Below are positions 1-16,059 of a DNA stretch of 64,000 nucleotides, one piece after another. The stretch is from Impatiens glandulifera. Taxonomy: Eukaryota; Streptophyta; Magnoliopsida; Ericales; Balsaminaceae. The position numbers and the translations under genes were made by a program. Below the pieces are notes generated by a model that was given only the letters and a program-made list of their open reading frames with translations, had not been told where the DNA came from and did no database searches. The stretch's first letter is position 1; every line of letters begins with the position of its first letter. The stretch spans positions 66,393,364-66,457,363 of the forward strand of contig NC_061863.1 of the NCBI RefSeq assembly GCF_907164915.1, written 5' to 3'.

Positions 1-3000
1 AATTCTCGTATATTTTGTATGTAAATTTTTTATCTGCGATTTCATTACTACATTGATTAACATTTTATCTATACTGATACACTCAAATGAAGAAAAATAA
101 AGGTAAATATTTAAAATAAAATTACTAAAAAGACATTAATTAAATATATTATTGTAAATTTAAAATGATGTGTTATCTAATTCATAAATGATAAAACACA
201 ATTTAAGTTAAAAAAAAAAAAATATATCTTCATATATTTCAGAAAAAAACAAAATTTATAAAAAAAAAATAATAAAAAGTTATAAAATTATCTACACTAT
301 TAAGTTTATCTTAAATATAAAATTCTATTCAGCTTAATTTGGTTATGTTTTTGTATATATTTATTTTTGAAAGGAAATAGCTTTTTCTTATTAGTCCACC
401 CTACATAAAAGTCCATAACTTGTTATGAAATTAAATATAACAAGAATTACATGCCAAAATACTTTTTTACTTTATTTGTTTTAATATTTAAATTTATATT
501 CTAAGAATTTTTTTAATTATTTTTTATATATAAATAATCCACTCTTACATCAAATAAGATTTTTTTTTTACTTTCAATAACCCAAGATCAAACAGGCCGA
601 AGATGTAAAGGATTATGGTCAAACTTAAATTGCCCCTCAAACTTGACAGAAAGGTTTAAATCACTCCTTCTATTTTTATATATTTTTTGTCCACCAAACT
701 TGGTTGAACAAACTTGTTTTATCTTGTCCCTTTAATGATGTTAAATTATTAATTGTTTTACTATATAAGACTTCTTTTTAATGACTTAACATCCACTATT
801 TATAAAACTAATATTATTTAAATGATCATTAATCATATCATTAGAATAAACTTTTTTGACTTTTCACACTGTTTATGATTTGATGTACAATAATTTTTTT
901 AAAAAATAATCACATCAACTATGATTAGAGCATATTAAATTTCAAAATTCTCGAGTTCGATTTTCATTAAAAATATCTATCTTAAAATGGAGAGGGTAGT
1001 GCTAACTTCTTAAAACTCAATAAACAAATTTAAAAAAAAATGTATAACATATTCCAATATTGAAATAAAATTCAATGAAATATGAAAAATAAATGTCCCA
1101 CTTTATTTTGATATATGCCAAGTAGATACAAACAATTAGTGTGACCCATTCCATTAATACATGAAAATGCCATGTCAGGCGGGATACTAAAAAGGGACAA
1201 ACTCACAAAACGATTAATCTCGCAAAGTTCGATCACTGTTCATTTGTTGTAAGTTCAGATTTTCATATCAACCACACATGATTAATTAATTTATTTTTAT
1301 GAAATAATAATTAAATTATAATGGTCATTGATCCTATCAACAAAAAAAAACGTGGGGGAGAAAATAAAAAAAATTAAATTAAATTAAAGTTTATTCGATT
1401 TATTTAAATTACACAAACTAATCGAACATCATTTTACTTATCATTTTACTTATGTTTCATTCATTACAACACTTAATTCATTAAAACAAATTACTAAAAT
1501 ACTAAAATATTATTATATATTAATAATTTTAAGTTTTTTTTTTTAAAAAAAATATTTATCTATTCAAAATTATCAACAATCATTATTTTTTAAATAACAC
1601 GAATTATTTAAAAATACTTTAATCCGAACAAGCTTTTAAAAAAATCAGGTACATTAAAATAAATAAAAACATCTTAAAGAAAAATGAGATTTATAATAGT
1701 AGAGTTAGTACTAATTTATTAAAATAATAGAAATAACAAACAAATACTTTTTTCTTTTCTTTTTTTTTTTTTTTATGTAAATGATCATAAAATTAATCGC
1801 TGATAAAAGACATAACTTCTTATACTTTAATAAGGGTGTAACTTATTTAATAAGGTGTAAACAGTTCAGTTTGATTGATTTATTGATCAAATGCACATTC
1901 AAACAGTTACATTGATTTACTAAATTTTACATTATTCAGATTGAACGATTAAAAAACCAGTTTATCTATTAACAAATTTGTTAATATATATAGAAAATTT
2001 GGGAATGGAATAACGTAACATTATCAAAAAAATGTGAGAAATGAGAGAAAATATAAAAAATATTTTATTTTTTCAGCCAATATTGCGTCACTACGTCATT
2101 TCCTCTCGAATTCCCTCCCGTTAGTGGATACATGCACTGCCTCTATATATATATATATATTGGACACAAACAAATACAATATTATGAATAAGAATATAAT
2201 TAATGAACCACTATCATCATTTTGGAAAACATAAATGCATATAATACTAAGATTTGTTTTATTAAACATTACCCTAAAAATTGTCAACAATTATAAAATT
2301 AAATTTATCTACTATTTCTACTAATAACTAATAAGTCTTTATGATATTATCTCATTATAATATTCACTCATTATTATTATTAGCTAGTTTAAAGGTGTGA
2401 TATAACCTAATAGTTATAATATATTACTCTTATTTAAATATTAACGGACAAATCAAATCGTTGGAATCGGTTTTGTTAAAAGGAAACCATAATGGATTCG
2501 ATTTGATTTGAGAGGTTTCGATTCAATTTGAACGGTTTAATCAGTTAACTTACATCTTTTATGGTTTAGCAAGTAAGCTATGAGTCTTAAAAAATATATA
2601 TTTAGTTATAAGTTTTTCAATTATATCTCAATACCCTAAAAATGAAGCTCTGAATTATATATTATCATAAAAAAACAGTTTAAAATGATTTATTCATTAT
2701 AAAGATAAAATAATATTTAATTTTAGTTAAATATTAAGAATAAAAAATCATTTTCATTAATAATAATATTTTGCAATAACCTTCCTCCCAAAAGTCTATT
2801 ATTAACTTATGCATTTTATTCAATATATATATTCTGCTTAACTTCATAGTAATCCATATGATACAGTGACATTTGTTAATTAGTAGTGATATCACCAATC
2901 AAAATTTATTTAGATAAATACTCTATTTCTTTCTTTCTTAGTAGGAGACTCAGTCAAAGCTATAAATTATTAAAATAATACATATTGATTCCTACATTAT

Positions 3001-4540
3001 TAATTAGCTAATACATTATCAATTTAATATAGCAAAAAATACTTAAAACTTCAATAATGGAGCTTTATCATCACATAACATAATGAATATTCAATGGTTT
3101 ATATATTCCATAATACATGGCATTAAGGGAACATGAAGAAGAAGAAAAAAAAACAATAATGAGTTGTTAGAATGAAATTTTAAATTGGTGGCCTAATATT
3201 AATTATTAGCTGGAACTGGAAGGTTATTATAATAAAAATGGTGAAATCCATTCTCTTAAGCAAAACAAAGAAAGATTAATAATCATTTCTTAGTCCACTA
3301 AAAAGATATGGCCCCAACATTATGAGATTAAGACATTTCAACCCCTCTAGTGGATCACATTTATTGCAAACCTCTCATAAAAGGACCCAATGACAATAAG
3401 GTGGGCATATCAATTTTTATTTTTATTTTTATTTTGATAAAAATAAAAGTTAATAATATTATAACTTAACTGCCATTGTCATTACAAACACTATTTCATA
3501 TACTCTTTTCTTATTCTATTATATTCTAATTTTAAATAACCTAATTTTTCATAGTCAACATTTTAACAAAAATATTCAAATAACCATGTCAAACAAGTTT
3601 AAAATTTCTATGCTAGTTTCCATATATGATAAACTAAATTTTAGAAAGAATGCAAGAACTCATGGTTATATGATTATTTTGATTTAAATCCACTGCCTTA
3701 ATTCATATGATAAAAAACGTTTAAGAAATAAGTACAAGTATTGGGAATAATGTTAATTTACTGCATTAAATAATAAATTTGGAGCATATTTAAAAAATCA
3801 TTTGCATAGTATGTACCTTGAAAATCATCATTGTATAAAGACACATTTTTGTAATTATTTATTAGTATAGAAATTATTGAATGATTTGACTAATAATTAT
3901 ATTTAATTTTCAATAAAAATATCTTAAATTCAAAAAAGAATCATTCCTATCGCATTATATTAATTTTTTCTTACTGAAAATAAAAACTCTAATATATTTT
4001 ATTTGGCATAGAAAATCATTTTTTTTTTATCTACTTAAAAGAAAAAAATTGGTTGTTTTTTACTTAGATATTTCATATTTATAGATATATTTAATTTTTC
4101 AAATATTAAGACTTACCTAAGATTAAAATTTTCGATTTCACCTCATACTAAAACCGTCTTGAATTGAATTAATAAAATAATGATTATGACAAAAATACTA
4201 TTAATTCATACTAACCTTCTAAATTAAATAATTTTATGTTCATTAATCAACATATAAGAAGCCAATTAAGTAAGTTTCATATAAAAAAAAAAACCATAAA
4301 ATGTAGTATAAAAATGTGTGTTTGGATATTGAATTAGAAAGGCTCCTGATTATATTGGACAAGATGGAAGGATCCAAACAGAACCCCACGGGCCACCACC
4401 ATTATTATTTGTTGTTGATGCTACTAACAACAACAGTTGTTACATTAAAATACACTTCTTCCTCAAAGACACAAGCTTTTCCTCAACAAACCAAAAAAAA
4501 AAAAACTTGAAAAAGCATAGAAGTAAAAAATAGTGATTGT
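1..4540. other. AT-rich intergenic region, no gene recognised
   Basis: No open frame longer than about 65 codons and no recognisable exon on either strand. The stretch is very AT-rich, with many A and T runs and a short (TA)n microsatellite near 2143-2160. A tRNA-promoter-like element lies near 950. The last few hundred bases should contain the promoter of the kinase gene that begins at 4889. I do not see an unambiguous TATA box that I could assign. Confidence 0.6.
905..1015 (+). repeat. possible tRNA-derived SINE remnant
   Basis: A pol III B-box-like sequence (CGAGTTCGATTTTC, 951-964) is followed by a short non-coding tail. Such tails behind a B box are typical of plant SINEs. No clear A box or target duplication is visible, so this is a weak call. 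Confidence 0.3.
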
Positions 4541-4888
4541 GGCTTCCATCCTTTCCTTCATCTTTTTCTTCTTCTTCCCCTTTCTTGCAGTCTCTCCTAA
4601 GCATCTTTTTTCTTCCTTTAATGCTCTCTTCACCTCCCCGTTCTTAACCCTTGTTCCTATTCTGTTCTGTCTAGTTTCTTAAAACCATCGGATTCTTCAT
4701 GATATTCCCCCTCCTCCGGCGCTGTTGATCTGATGGATGGGTTTTCAGTTGCCTTTCTTCTTCTACTCAGTTCTCAGCTGTCCTTATCTCCTTCTTCAAA
4801 ACCCTTGATCCTGTTTTTCTGATCAACTGATATAGAAAGTAGAACCCCCCCCCTTCCTTCCTTCCTTCCATCTGGGTTTTGTATTTCC
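4540..4888 (+). promoter_or_regulatory. pyrimidine-rich 5' leader of the kinase gene
   Basis: The sequence switches from AT-rich to strongly C/T-rich, as in plant 5' untranslated leaders. It contains a run of C followed by CTTC repeats at about 4846-4869, only 20 bases before the start codon. The transcription start cannot be placed from sequence alone. Confidence 0.5.
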
Positions 4889-7514
<2,626 letters not shown>

Positions 7515-7728
7515 ACTCAAATCAAATAATTTCGTTAACGTCAACTCCTAGTCCTCCTCAAAAGTCTGGATGACAAATATCTCTCCGTCGATTTCAAAAT
7601 GTCTTTCGAATCCGAAAATGGTGATAGATAGAGAGCACAGGCTCAAAGATGCTTCTGCTCGGAGTTAGTTAATATTTTGAATTTTCTCCTATCATGTTCT
7701 GCTAAAGTAATTTGGCCAGAGTTTATGC

Positions 7729-7734
7729 AATAAA
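7729..7734 (+). terminator. candidate polyadenylation signal of the kinase gene
   Basis: AATAAA lies 215 bases past the stop codon, followed by a T-rich stretch. Plant signals are loose, so this is only the best candidate. Confidence 0.4.
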
Positions 7735-8584
7735 GCTTCTTTGTTTATCCATTTTCTTGAAAAATTTATGTATTATTATAATATAGTAATAGTAATAAAT
7801 AATAATAACAATAATATATGAATTTTCTTCAGACTTTTGGGTTTTTATTCTATATAAAGTCTCTGTATATCCATTTTTAAAGCATTTTACTTTCCACAGT
7901 CAATGAATTTCAACCCTTTTTGCACTTTTGCTATCTTTTTAGTGATGCATTAGTTTATTGCATAATTTTTTACATAGTAAAATGTAAAACAGTTTAATTA
8001 AGAAAATATATCCTCGACAATTAACAAGAAATGAAGGCAACATGTTTATAGTGAGGAAGAATGAATGTTGCCCTGAAACTGGACATATTCAATTGCCAAA
8101 TTAAGACTCTTCCCCGTCCCCAATTATGTATTTTCATCAACATTACGACCACATTCATCTATCAATAATATAATAACTTAATTAATTAATTAGCATGCAA
8201 AAATTTAATAATTTATTTGAAATTATAATATGTATTAGAAGATTCTACTTAATAACATTAATAATAAGTTTCATTAGTAAATTTATGACTACTTTTCTAT
8301 AATCCCCTGGTTGACAACTCTGACCGACCATTGGAGGAAGAATCTGCAGCAGATTCAGACCTTGGTAAGCTGTTTTACTGTTTTACCCCTCTGATATAGA
8401 GAAGTTGGTAAGATGACGAGGGTATTTCGGTCATTATTCAAGCTTTCCTCTTATTTTACATATACATCATGATCCCAATATTAAGAAGAAGATCCTATGA
8501 TTCATTCCAACAATCTTGCAAGGCCTTGTTTGGTTTAAGAACCAAGTTAGTTTATTTATACATCTCTCCCAAAAATAGACATTT
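7735..8584. other. spacer between kinase and GH31 genes
   Basis: AT-rich sequence with no coding signal. It should hold the 3' end of the kinase transcript and the promoter and leader of the downstream GH31 gene. Around 8517-8535 the phrase AAGGCCTTGTTTGG resembles one end of the Harbinger-like MITEs seen elsewhere in the window, but no partner end is visible. Confidence 0.4.
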
Positions 8585-11500
8585 ATGGCGAACTTGATGA
8601 AGATCACGAAAAAGCACCATAAGCATCTTAACAACCCATTCCCTTCTGCCCCATCTTCTCTCCCTTTCATCCAAGGAACCTTAAAATTCAATCTCCAATC
8701 TCTCGACAACAACCCTTCAAACATCCAAAACTATCCTATTGGAAACGATTTTCACTTAACATGTACGACATCATCCAACAATGTCGGAGGCGGCGGCGGC
8801 GGCGGCGGATACCTCTCTGTTTCACACCGATCTCATCCCTCCAAAATCCTCTGGTCAACTGTCCCCGGTCGAGCCTTTATAAACGCAGCCATTTCCGAAA
8901 CAGAGGTAGAAGAAAGCAGAGGATCGTTCCTTGTCAGAGACAGAAAGCTTCATTTGGTCTGTGATCATCAAACCATCGACGATATAATGATGATTCATGA
9001 TACGTCAGATGATCCAAACTTTTTATTTGGGTATTCGGGTATAGATCACAAGAATTCTCGATTCCCTGTTTTAGTCATAACAGGTAAAGTTTTCACTTTG
9101 AATAAGAAGAACAAGAAGAAGCAGATTCAGTTTTCTGATGAACACGAGGAGAGAAAAACCTCAGTTTCAGCTAGGTATTGGTTGTTCTTTGAACAAAAGG
9201 GGAAGAACAGCAATCAACTTGGTTTCCATGTAAAGCTTGGAAAGCCAGATTTCCGAATCAGTACTGTTTCCAACTTTTTTCCGTGGAAATTGAAGAGAAT
9301 GCGTCGCCACGGGTGGTGGTGGAATGGGAAACAACGAAGATCATCGTCGGAGGAGAGTCTAAATCTGATGACCAACTCGAAGAAAAAGAAGAAAGTGTGG
9401 CCTGAATTTAACAGGGTTTGTCTCACATATGTTAGTGAGAAGGACGAAAAGTTCTATGGATTTGGAGAGCAATTCTCTCATATGAACTTCAAAGGGAAAC
9501 GGGTTCCTATTTTGGTTCAAGAACAGGGGATCGGAAGAGGCGATCAGCCCATCACTTTCGCAGCCAATCTGATCAGTTACAGGTCTGGGGGAGATTGGAG
9601 CACGACGTATGCTCCTTCCCCGTTCTACATTACATCAAAGATGCGATCTTTATACCTTGAAGGATACAATTATTCAGTTTTTGATCTGACAAGACACGAC
9701 AGAGTACAGATACAGGTAGTAATATTATATCCATTTGGAAACTAAATTTAGTTCAGAGACTTAATTTTTTTGTTTCTACATATGGAAACCTATTCAGATG
9801 CACGGTAACTCGATTGAAGGAAGGATCTTGAACGGTGAATCACCATTGGAGCTGATTGAGAACTTCACAGAAGCCATAGGGAGGCCACCTCGCCTTCCTG
9901 CCTGGATTACTTCTGGGGCCATCGTCGGCATGCAGGGAGGAACGGAGTTGGTTCGACAGGCATGGAGTAAACTGCAGTTACACGAAATTCCCATTTCGGC
10001 TTTCTGGTTACAGGATTGGGTAGGGCAGAGGAAGACTGTGATTGGTTCTCAATTATGGTGGAATTGGGAAGTTGATATGGTAAGGTATGAAGGATGGCAG
10101 CGATTGATCGGAGATCTTAATGAACATGGTATCAAAATGATGACTTATTGTAACCCGTGTTTAGCTCAGGTAAACAGCTAACTAACCACCTAAGTGTTTT
10201 TTCATTAACATTTGCTTTGATTTGACTGAGGTTTTGATGCAGATGGATGATAAGCCGAATTGGAAAAGAAACCTATTTGAAGAAGCAAAGAGTTTGGATA
10301 TTTTGGTGAAAGATGAGAATGGAGAATCCTACATGGTTCCCAATACAGCTTTTGATGTGGGCATGCTCGACTTGACACACCCGCAAACTTCTAGTTGGTT
10401 CAAGAAGATTCTACACGATATGGTGGATGAAGGCGTTCGAGGATGGATGGCTGATTTTGGGGAAGGCCTGCCCGTGGATGCCTGTCTCTATTCAGGTCCG
10501 TTCCATATTTTTTGTCTTCACACTCGGGGTTTATTCTCTGGAGGAGACTAGCACAGCAACACAACAGACTAACTAAGTTATTTATTGATCTTAGGTGAAG
10601 ACCCGATATCCGCCCATAACAGGTACCCAGAACTATGGGCGAAAATTAACCGAGAATTTGTGGAGGAATGGAAAATTGAGAACGAGGGTAAGGATGATGA
10701 CGACGGCTTGGTTTTCTTCATGAGGGCTGGTTTCACAAACAGCCCAAGGTGGGGGATGTTGTTATGGGAAGGTGACCAAATGGTGAGTTGGCAAGCTAAC
10801 GACGGGATCAAGAGTGCAGTCGTGGGCCTTCTGAGCAGCGGAATTTCAGGTTATGCCTTTAATCACAGTGATATCGGAGGCTATTGTGCAGTCGACTTAC
10901 CGTTCTTGAAATATCGAAGAAGTGAGGAACTTCTACTTCGGTGGATGGAATTGAGCGCCTTCACAACAGTTTTCCGCACCCATGAAGTAAGCAATAATAA
11001 TAATAATTAAAAAACTCCAACTCAAGTTGGAAGAATTTTGACTGGAAAAACATAATAATCTTATTTTGCATCCAGGGGAACAGACCAGGCAGCAACAGCC
11101 AGTTCTACACAAACGATAAGACGATATCACACTTTGCACGATTTGCAAAAGTTTACAAGGCTTGGGAGTTTTACAGAGCTCAACTAATCGAGGTAAAAGA
11201 AAATTCCCATCTCCAGTTTCTTTTCTTTTCGCTGCAGTTTCTAATCGAACTGAAATGAGACTCTTTGACAAAACAGGAAGCAGCTCGAAAAGGGTTGCCA
11301 GTTTGCAGGCATCTCTTCCTTCACTATCCAAATGAAGAAAGGGTGCAGCAACTGACCTATCAACAGTTCCTAGTGGGGGAAGAGATCTTGGTTGCACCGG
11401 TTCTTGACAAAGGCAAGAAGAGGGTTAAGGTTTATTTCCCATTAGATGAAACTTGTACATGGAAACATATTTGGACAGGGGAACTATATACTAAACCAGG

Positions 11501-11612
11501 GTCTGAAGAATGGGTAGAAGCCTCCTTAGGCTACCCAGCTGTATTTGTTAAGGTTGACTCCTATGTTGGACAAACCTTTCTTAAGAACCTAACACAATTC
11601 TCTCTTCTCTGA
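8585..11612 (+). CDS. GH31 glycosidase, YihQ/sulfoquinovosidase-like
   Basis: Six exons join in frame: 8585-9715, 9798-10169, 10243-10495, 10595-10986, 11076-11192, 11277-11612 (2601 nt, 866 aa). The catalytic barrel carries the GH31 nucleophile in WMADFGEG (Asp572) and the acid/base in WEGDQ (Asp646). It also has the HSDIGGY and RTHEGNRPG segments that mark the YihQ branch of GH31. YihQ-type enzymes hydrolyse sulfoquinovosides derived from sulfolipid, but the arginine that grips the sulfonate in the bacterial enzyme appears to be Gln462 here, so the true substrate is open (see findings). The first exon encodes the N-terminal beta-sandwich with a low-complexity poly-Gly run from a GGC repeat (about 8787-8811). 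I see no clear signal peptide. The start is the first in-frame ATG. The plant homologues are largely uncharacterised. Confidence 0.9.
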
Positions 11613-12337
11613 GATAGATTAATACTCCTGTACATAAAGATTCTAAAGATTAAGCAAGAAAATGCAACAGATGCACACATTTTGTATAAAATAATACAGT
11701 ATGATGGCTTACAAAAGCAATTGAAGAATGATAAAAAAAACAACCAACCACTTTTAAAATTGAAGCCACAAAAGCAATTGAAGAAAGATGGATGGAATAC
11801 TGACCTTCATGAAGATGAAAGAATGATTTCTGATATGTTTTTTAAGGAAGTTGGATCATAAGAATATTCCTGATACAAGATGGGATATTCTTCACATATT
11901 CTGAACATGTCAAAAGCATATTAATAAAGAAAGCAGCTCAATATTTTTTTTTTTTTGTATATTGGCTGGGCATAAGACCCGAAGGATCACACCCAAACAA
12001 AATGCACAAATACAATAAGAACCGCCTTGTGTCATTAGAAATTCAAATATACAAGCCAAGAAAACCGACTTAAGTTGTTTTACAAGCCAAAACAGAGCTT
12101 AAATAAAGGAGATGTGATCCCTACATATGATTTCAGCCTATATCCACTGCACATATGAGCTTTAACATATATGGCCCCTTTTTTCTTTCTTATGATTGAT
12201 CCTGATCCTCTGTATATTGTCTGTCACACCAGATTTCATGTGTTCCTATAATAATATCAGCCAAGTTCAGAAATCAATGGAGTTCAGCAATTTTAATAGT
12301 GACAATACAATATAAAGTTATAGTTCAACAATAATGT
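11613..12337. other. convergent 3' spacer between GH31 and MAP70 genes
   Basis: The two genes point at each other across 725 bases, which must contain both 3' untranslated regions. A 15-base T run lies near 11943-11957. A possible extra MAP70 splice acceptor (minus strand) is at about 12245. No other gene is visible. Confidence 0.5.
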
Positions 12338-15300
12338 TCACCTTCTTAAATGTGAGTGAGAGACATTTTGTTGGCCTCGAACTCCACTCCTCAGTCCCCT
12401 TGGATCCTGCTCCTTGCTAGTAATACGCATTGACGTTATCTCCTTTCCCATTGCAGTCATTTCCCTCCTCATCTTTTTTGCCTCCACTTCCATAGCTTTA
12501 TTTAGCGTCTCTACCTTCTTAGCCAGCATCTGCACGAACAAAACTAGTTTTAGATTCGCTCAGCATCCAAAAACAATTGTATATGAATCTAGAGACTATG
12601 CAGGACCTCGATTGCATCGTCTTTATCCTTAAGGATCTGATCTTTCTCATGGCAAGCTTTACGCAGTGTTACAACCTCTTTCTGCAACATGTCATATAAC
12701 ATACCAGAAACAAAATCTTCGTTGTCGGTTTTTATTCTGTTATCATTCCCAATAGACTCACGGAAATAACCCATGTCACTGCTTCTGAATTGATTCCCAA
12801 GAGAAGCAGGCTCGTCCTCGACTTTCTCTGGTGCTTTTGCAGCTGAATTGTTGTTGCCACCGTCAAAAGACATAGACGATGTGTTTCCGTGCTTTAGAAG
12901 AATGCTACTAGCATTTGTTCTACTTCCAGAATGTGAATTTGATCTTTTCAATAAACTACTGTTAGAGGATTGTCTGGACAGTTCAACTCCACCAATAGAC
13001 TGGCGACGAGCTCTGCCATTGCTTATGCTTCTTCGTTCGGTGGTGGGGGCACGGGAAACACAGTTAGGGGTTGGCTTAAGCTTTTCTTCCAAAACTTTAA
13101 AACGAAGCAGGTATTTTTCCTGGGAAAAACATCAAAATTTAGACTGAGGCTAGCTTCATAACACAAATTATTATTTCATCCAAATTATTAAGTGCTTATT
13201 TGATATTTGACATCTAAAATCAGTTGCAAAGACAACATTAACACTTGTAAATTAATCCAAATGTATTACTTATAAAATAGTCTTTTTAGGTACTATTTTG
13301 GCATTAGTTCCAGGTTATATCAATAAAATTTAGATATTTTCATTTGGTTCGTCGGTACATTTATTTATCAACACACTTAACTAATTTGGCATTTAAAATC
13401 CAGAATGCAGAATTCAACACTTAATTTCAGTTTTATAAAACACATCATGAGTTAAGAACAAATGGAAGTATCTGATACCAGTTAAAAGATATATAGACTT
13501 ACTTTTAATTGGGCTTCAGCCTTTGCTGTTCGTTCAGCTACGGCTAGTTTATCACGAAGCTGTTGCATTTCTCCCTACAGATACAGGATGCCTACTACTT
13601 TAGCCCCAGGCAGAACACACCTAATTGTACATTAAAAATAAGAATAAATTTTAAAATTTGTTAAACTTAGTACGGATTACAACAAACCTGAAAGAATCTC
13701 CGTTCATCAAGCCATTGCTTTACAGGCATGACTTTATCATTTGAATCTTTCCATTCATTAGCAACTACAGTTGCAACCCTATTGGCACTTACTTTTGCTC
13801 GAGCAAGTTCTCTGTCCAGAATTCTTTTCTCATCCTAAAGCAAGTTTAAGCACCAACAGTCAGGAGATCGTATGAGATTCCAAAGAAACATACAGCAATT
13901 AGAAAACAAAGTGCTACCAATAACTTACGTTCATTTCTTGAACTTTTCTCTGGTAGTCTCGCACGGCATTAGCAGCGGCCCCACCAGCCAAAACCGCCTC
14001 CTCAAGCTCACGAACAGTTTGTGTAAGGTCCTCAACCTCTGCAACTTTCTGGCGATGCATTTTGTCTAATATTCTATTTTCCTCCTGATTATAAAAAGAA
14101 TAATTTATATATATATGCAAATGATGATCTTAGGTGGTGTTTGAATTAAGTTCATTTCATAACTGTTATTTAAGAAACACTTAATTTGATAAAAATATTA
14201 AGCTAAAAATCTAACTTAATTCGATAAGCTATGAATGACTTAGCTCAATAAAATAGTAAGAGCGTACAAAGACAACTTAATAACTTCTAAAAATCAATCA
14301 AATTGCGTAACTATAAGGGTAAAATAGTCTTAATACATATCAAATACTTGAGATTCATATATTTTCATTTGGTTTATTCACCGTTTATGTTTTGGAAACA
14401 ACTAATTTGGCACTTAAAAAATCAGTATTCAGCACTTAAGTTTTAGTTTTATCAGCATTCTTTAGCCTTTTTCTGACTTCTAACTGTAAAGTATGTGAAA
14501 TAAATATAAACCTGGCAAATTTCAATCTGTTTCAAGAGATCTTGATTTTTATTCTGCAGATCATCAACCATTGCTGCTTTTGCCAAAGCCATCTGAATAG
14601 TTCTCTCAGCTTCCAGTAGAGCAGCCTCCTTGGATTTGGTTAGACGATCCAGTGCTCTGTTGTCTTCCTGCAACTTCGCTACCTATAAAACACCAAAACA
14701 TTATTCTGTGAAGAAAAACAACATTCAATTAGTAATAGAACAAAATTATTGATTTTTTTCAGATAGGTTGAAATGGGAACATATATATTTAGAAAACTAA
14801 TAACAACGGAGCAATTTCAGAAACACTGGCATTTACCTCCAACCGTGTCAGTCTCAGCTCTGCCTCGAGTGGAGTGATAATGGCCTCAATAGGGGGCATC
14901 TCATCATCTCTCTGATTAGCATGGACTCTTCTTAGAGTTCCCTCTGCTGCAAACTGTGCAGCTAAAGCAGATTTCTTCTCATCGTTTATCTTCTTGATTT
15001 CTAGATTCTAGCATATTTAACACATCACTGTCAGAACACGGAAAGCAGTGTAGGAGGAAATATATAAAGAACATACCTTGCTTTCTAACAGAAATTCGGA
15101 TGCTTTCAGTTTCTTATCCACCTTCTTTAGCTCATCAGTTAACTACATACAGAATCAGTAATTTAATAATCAACTCCAACCCATTCTTCTAAGTAGAAAG
15201 GTAATGCAGATGGCAAATGTGTGAAACTTGATAACTTAATAACATACTTCTTCAACTGCCTTCTCTTTCAAGCGTTCTGAGTACTTCAGTGCCTTGATTT

Positions 15301-16059
15301 CTGCCTGAGCATCTCCCAGTTCCCTTTCTTTATCTGCAAACATATAAAATAAAGTAGTGGATATCTAATTGGCTATAAATGAAATTCAATGCTTCAATCT
15401 GGTTATCTCCCAATAGGTATCCCAATTCTCAATTCAGTTTTGTTCTCAACATTTACAAGGAGTCCCATTAGAGATAACCATGATGCTGTGGGCAATGAGA
15501 GCAGCTAAAGAGCAACACGCACAACGCAACTAATGAGGTTCTGAAGCAAATATCTTCTTATTTCATTGCTCACACATAAAGGAAAAGATCGTATGCGTAT
15601 GAAAGCAAAGCACCGATGAGAACTCTTAACAAGCATGATGATTTGATCTAATGTGACAAATACCCAATGAAATTGAGTGTTTTAAGAGAACAAAGATAAA
15701 CAGTTAATCAATCAATCAATCGCTAGGAATGAAAAAAGCTGGATGATTTCGAATCGTTTATTAGGTCAATGAAAGTTAATAAGAAATTCATTCCGTGGTT
15801 GCGTTGAGCAAACGTTCTTCTTCATAAATGAGTAAAAAGAAAAAAGAAAAAGGAGAAGGCGATAAAGACCTCGAACATCATTCTCGAGACGATTAAGCTC
15901 GATTCTGACCGGATCGGAGCCGTGCAAGACGTTGATGATGTCATCGACATCAGAGTTCAGTCGGGAGACGGTCGCCGACTTCCTCCTGGACTTCATCGAC
16001 GCCGACGAGGTCATTCCATCGCCGTTGCTGCAGTAAGAGTTTTTTTGATTGGTCGCCAT
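12338..16059 (-). CDS. MAP70-family microtubule-associated protein
   Basis: Ten exons on the minus strand join in frame: 16059-15870, 15333-15248, 15142-15077, 15007-14837, 14682-14512, 14084-13929, 13834-13688, 13574-13503, 13119-12607, 12529-12338 (1764 nt, 587 aa). MAP70 proteins are plant-specific, mostly coiled coil, bind cortical microtubules and help pattern secondary walls. Family blocks are seen throughout: LHGSDPVRIELNRLEN, MPPIEAI, LDRLTKSKEAALLEAE, LEEAVLAGGAAANAVRDYQ, VANEWKD and KDKDDAIEMLAKKVETL. Start is the ATG at 16057-16059 in a GCCATGG context; an upstream TTG frame is not needed. The C-terminal tail is short (about 30 residues after the last coiled coil). Splicing at AAG|GTGAAC near the stop would change only the final residues. 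Introns contain MITE copies. The exact paralogue is uncertain. Confidence 0.93.
13191..13447. repeat. MITE copy A (GTTTGATAAAACT-ended family) in a MAP70 intron
   Basis: The copy shares blocks with copies at 14132 and 31773: ATTTTCATTTGGTT, TTAACTAATTTGGCA, and the end block AACACTTAATTTCAG followed by TTTTATAAAACACA. The left end is degraded. It is non-coding and behaves as a non-autonomous DNA transposon. Confidence 0.65.
14132..14460. repeat. MITE copy B in a MAP70 intron
   Basis: Begins GGTGGTGTTTGAATTAAG and ends AGTTTTAGTTTTATCAGC, approximate inverted repeats of each other. The interior matches copy C at 31773 in ACTATAAGGGTAAAATAGTC, CATATCAAATACTT and TTTTCATTTGGTTTATTCA. About 330 bp and non-coding. 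Confidence 0.7.
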
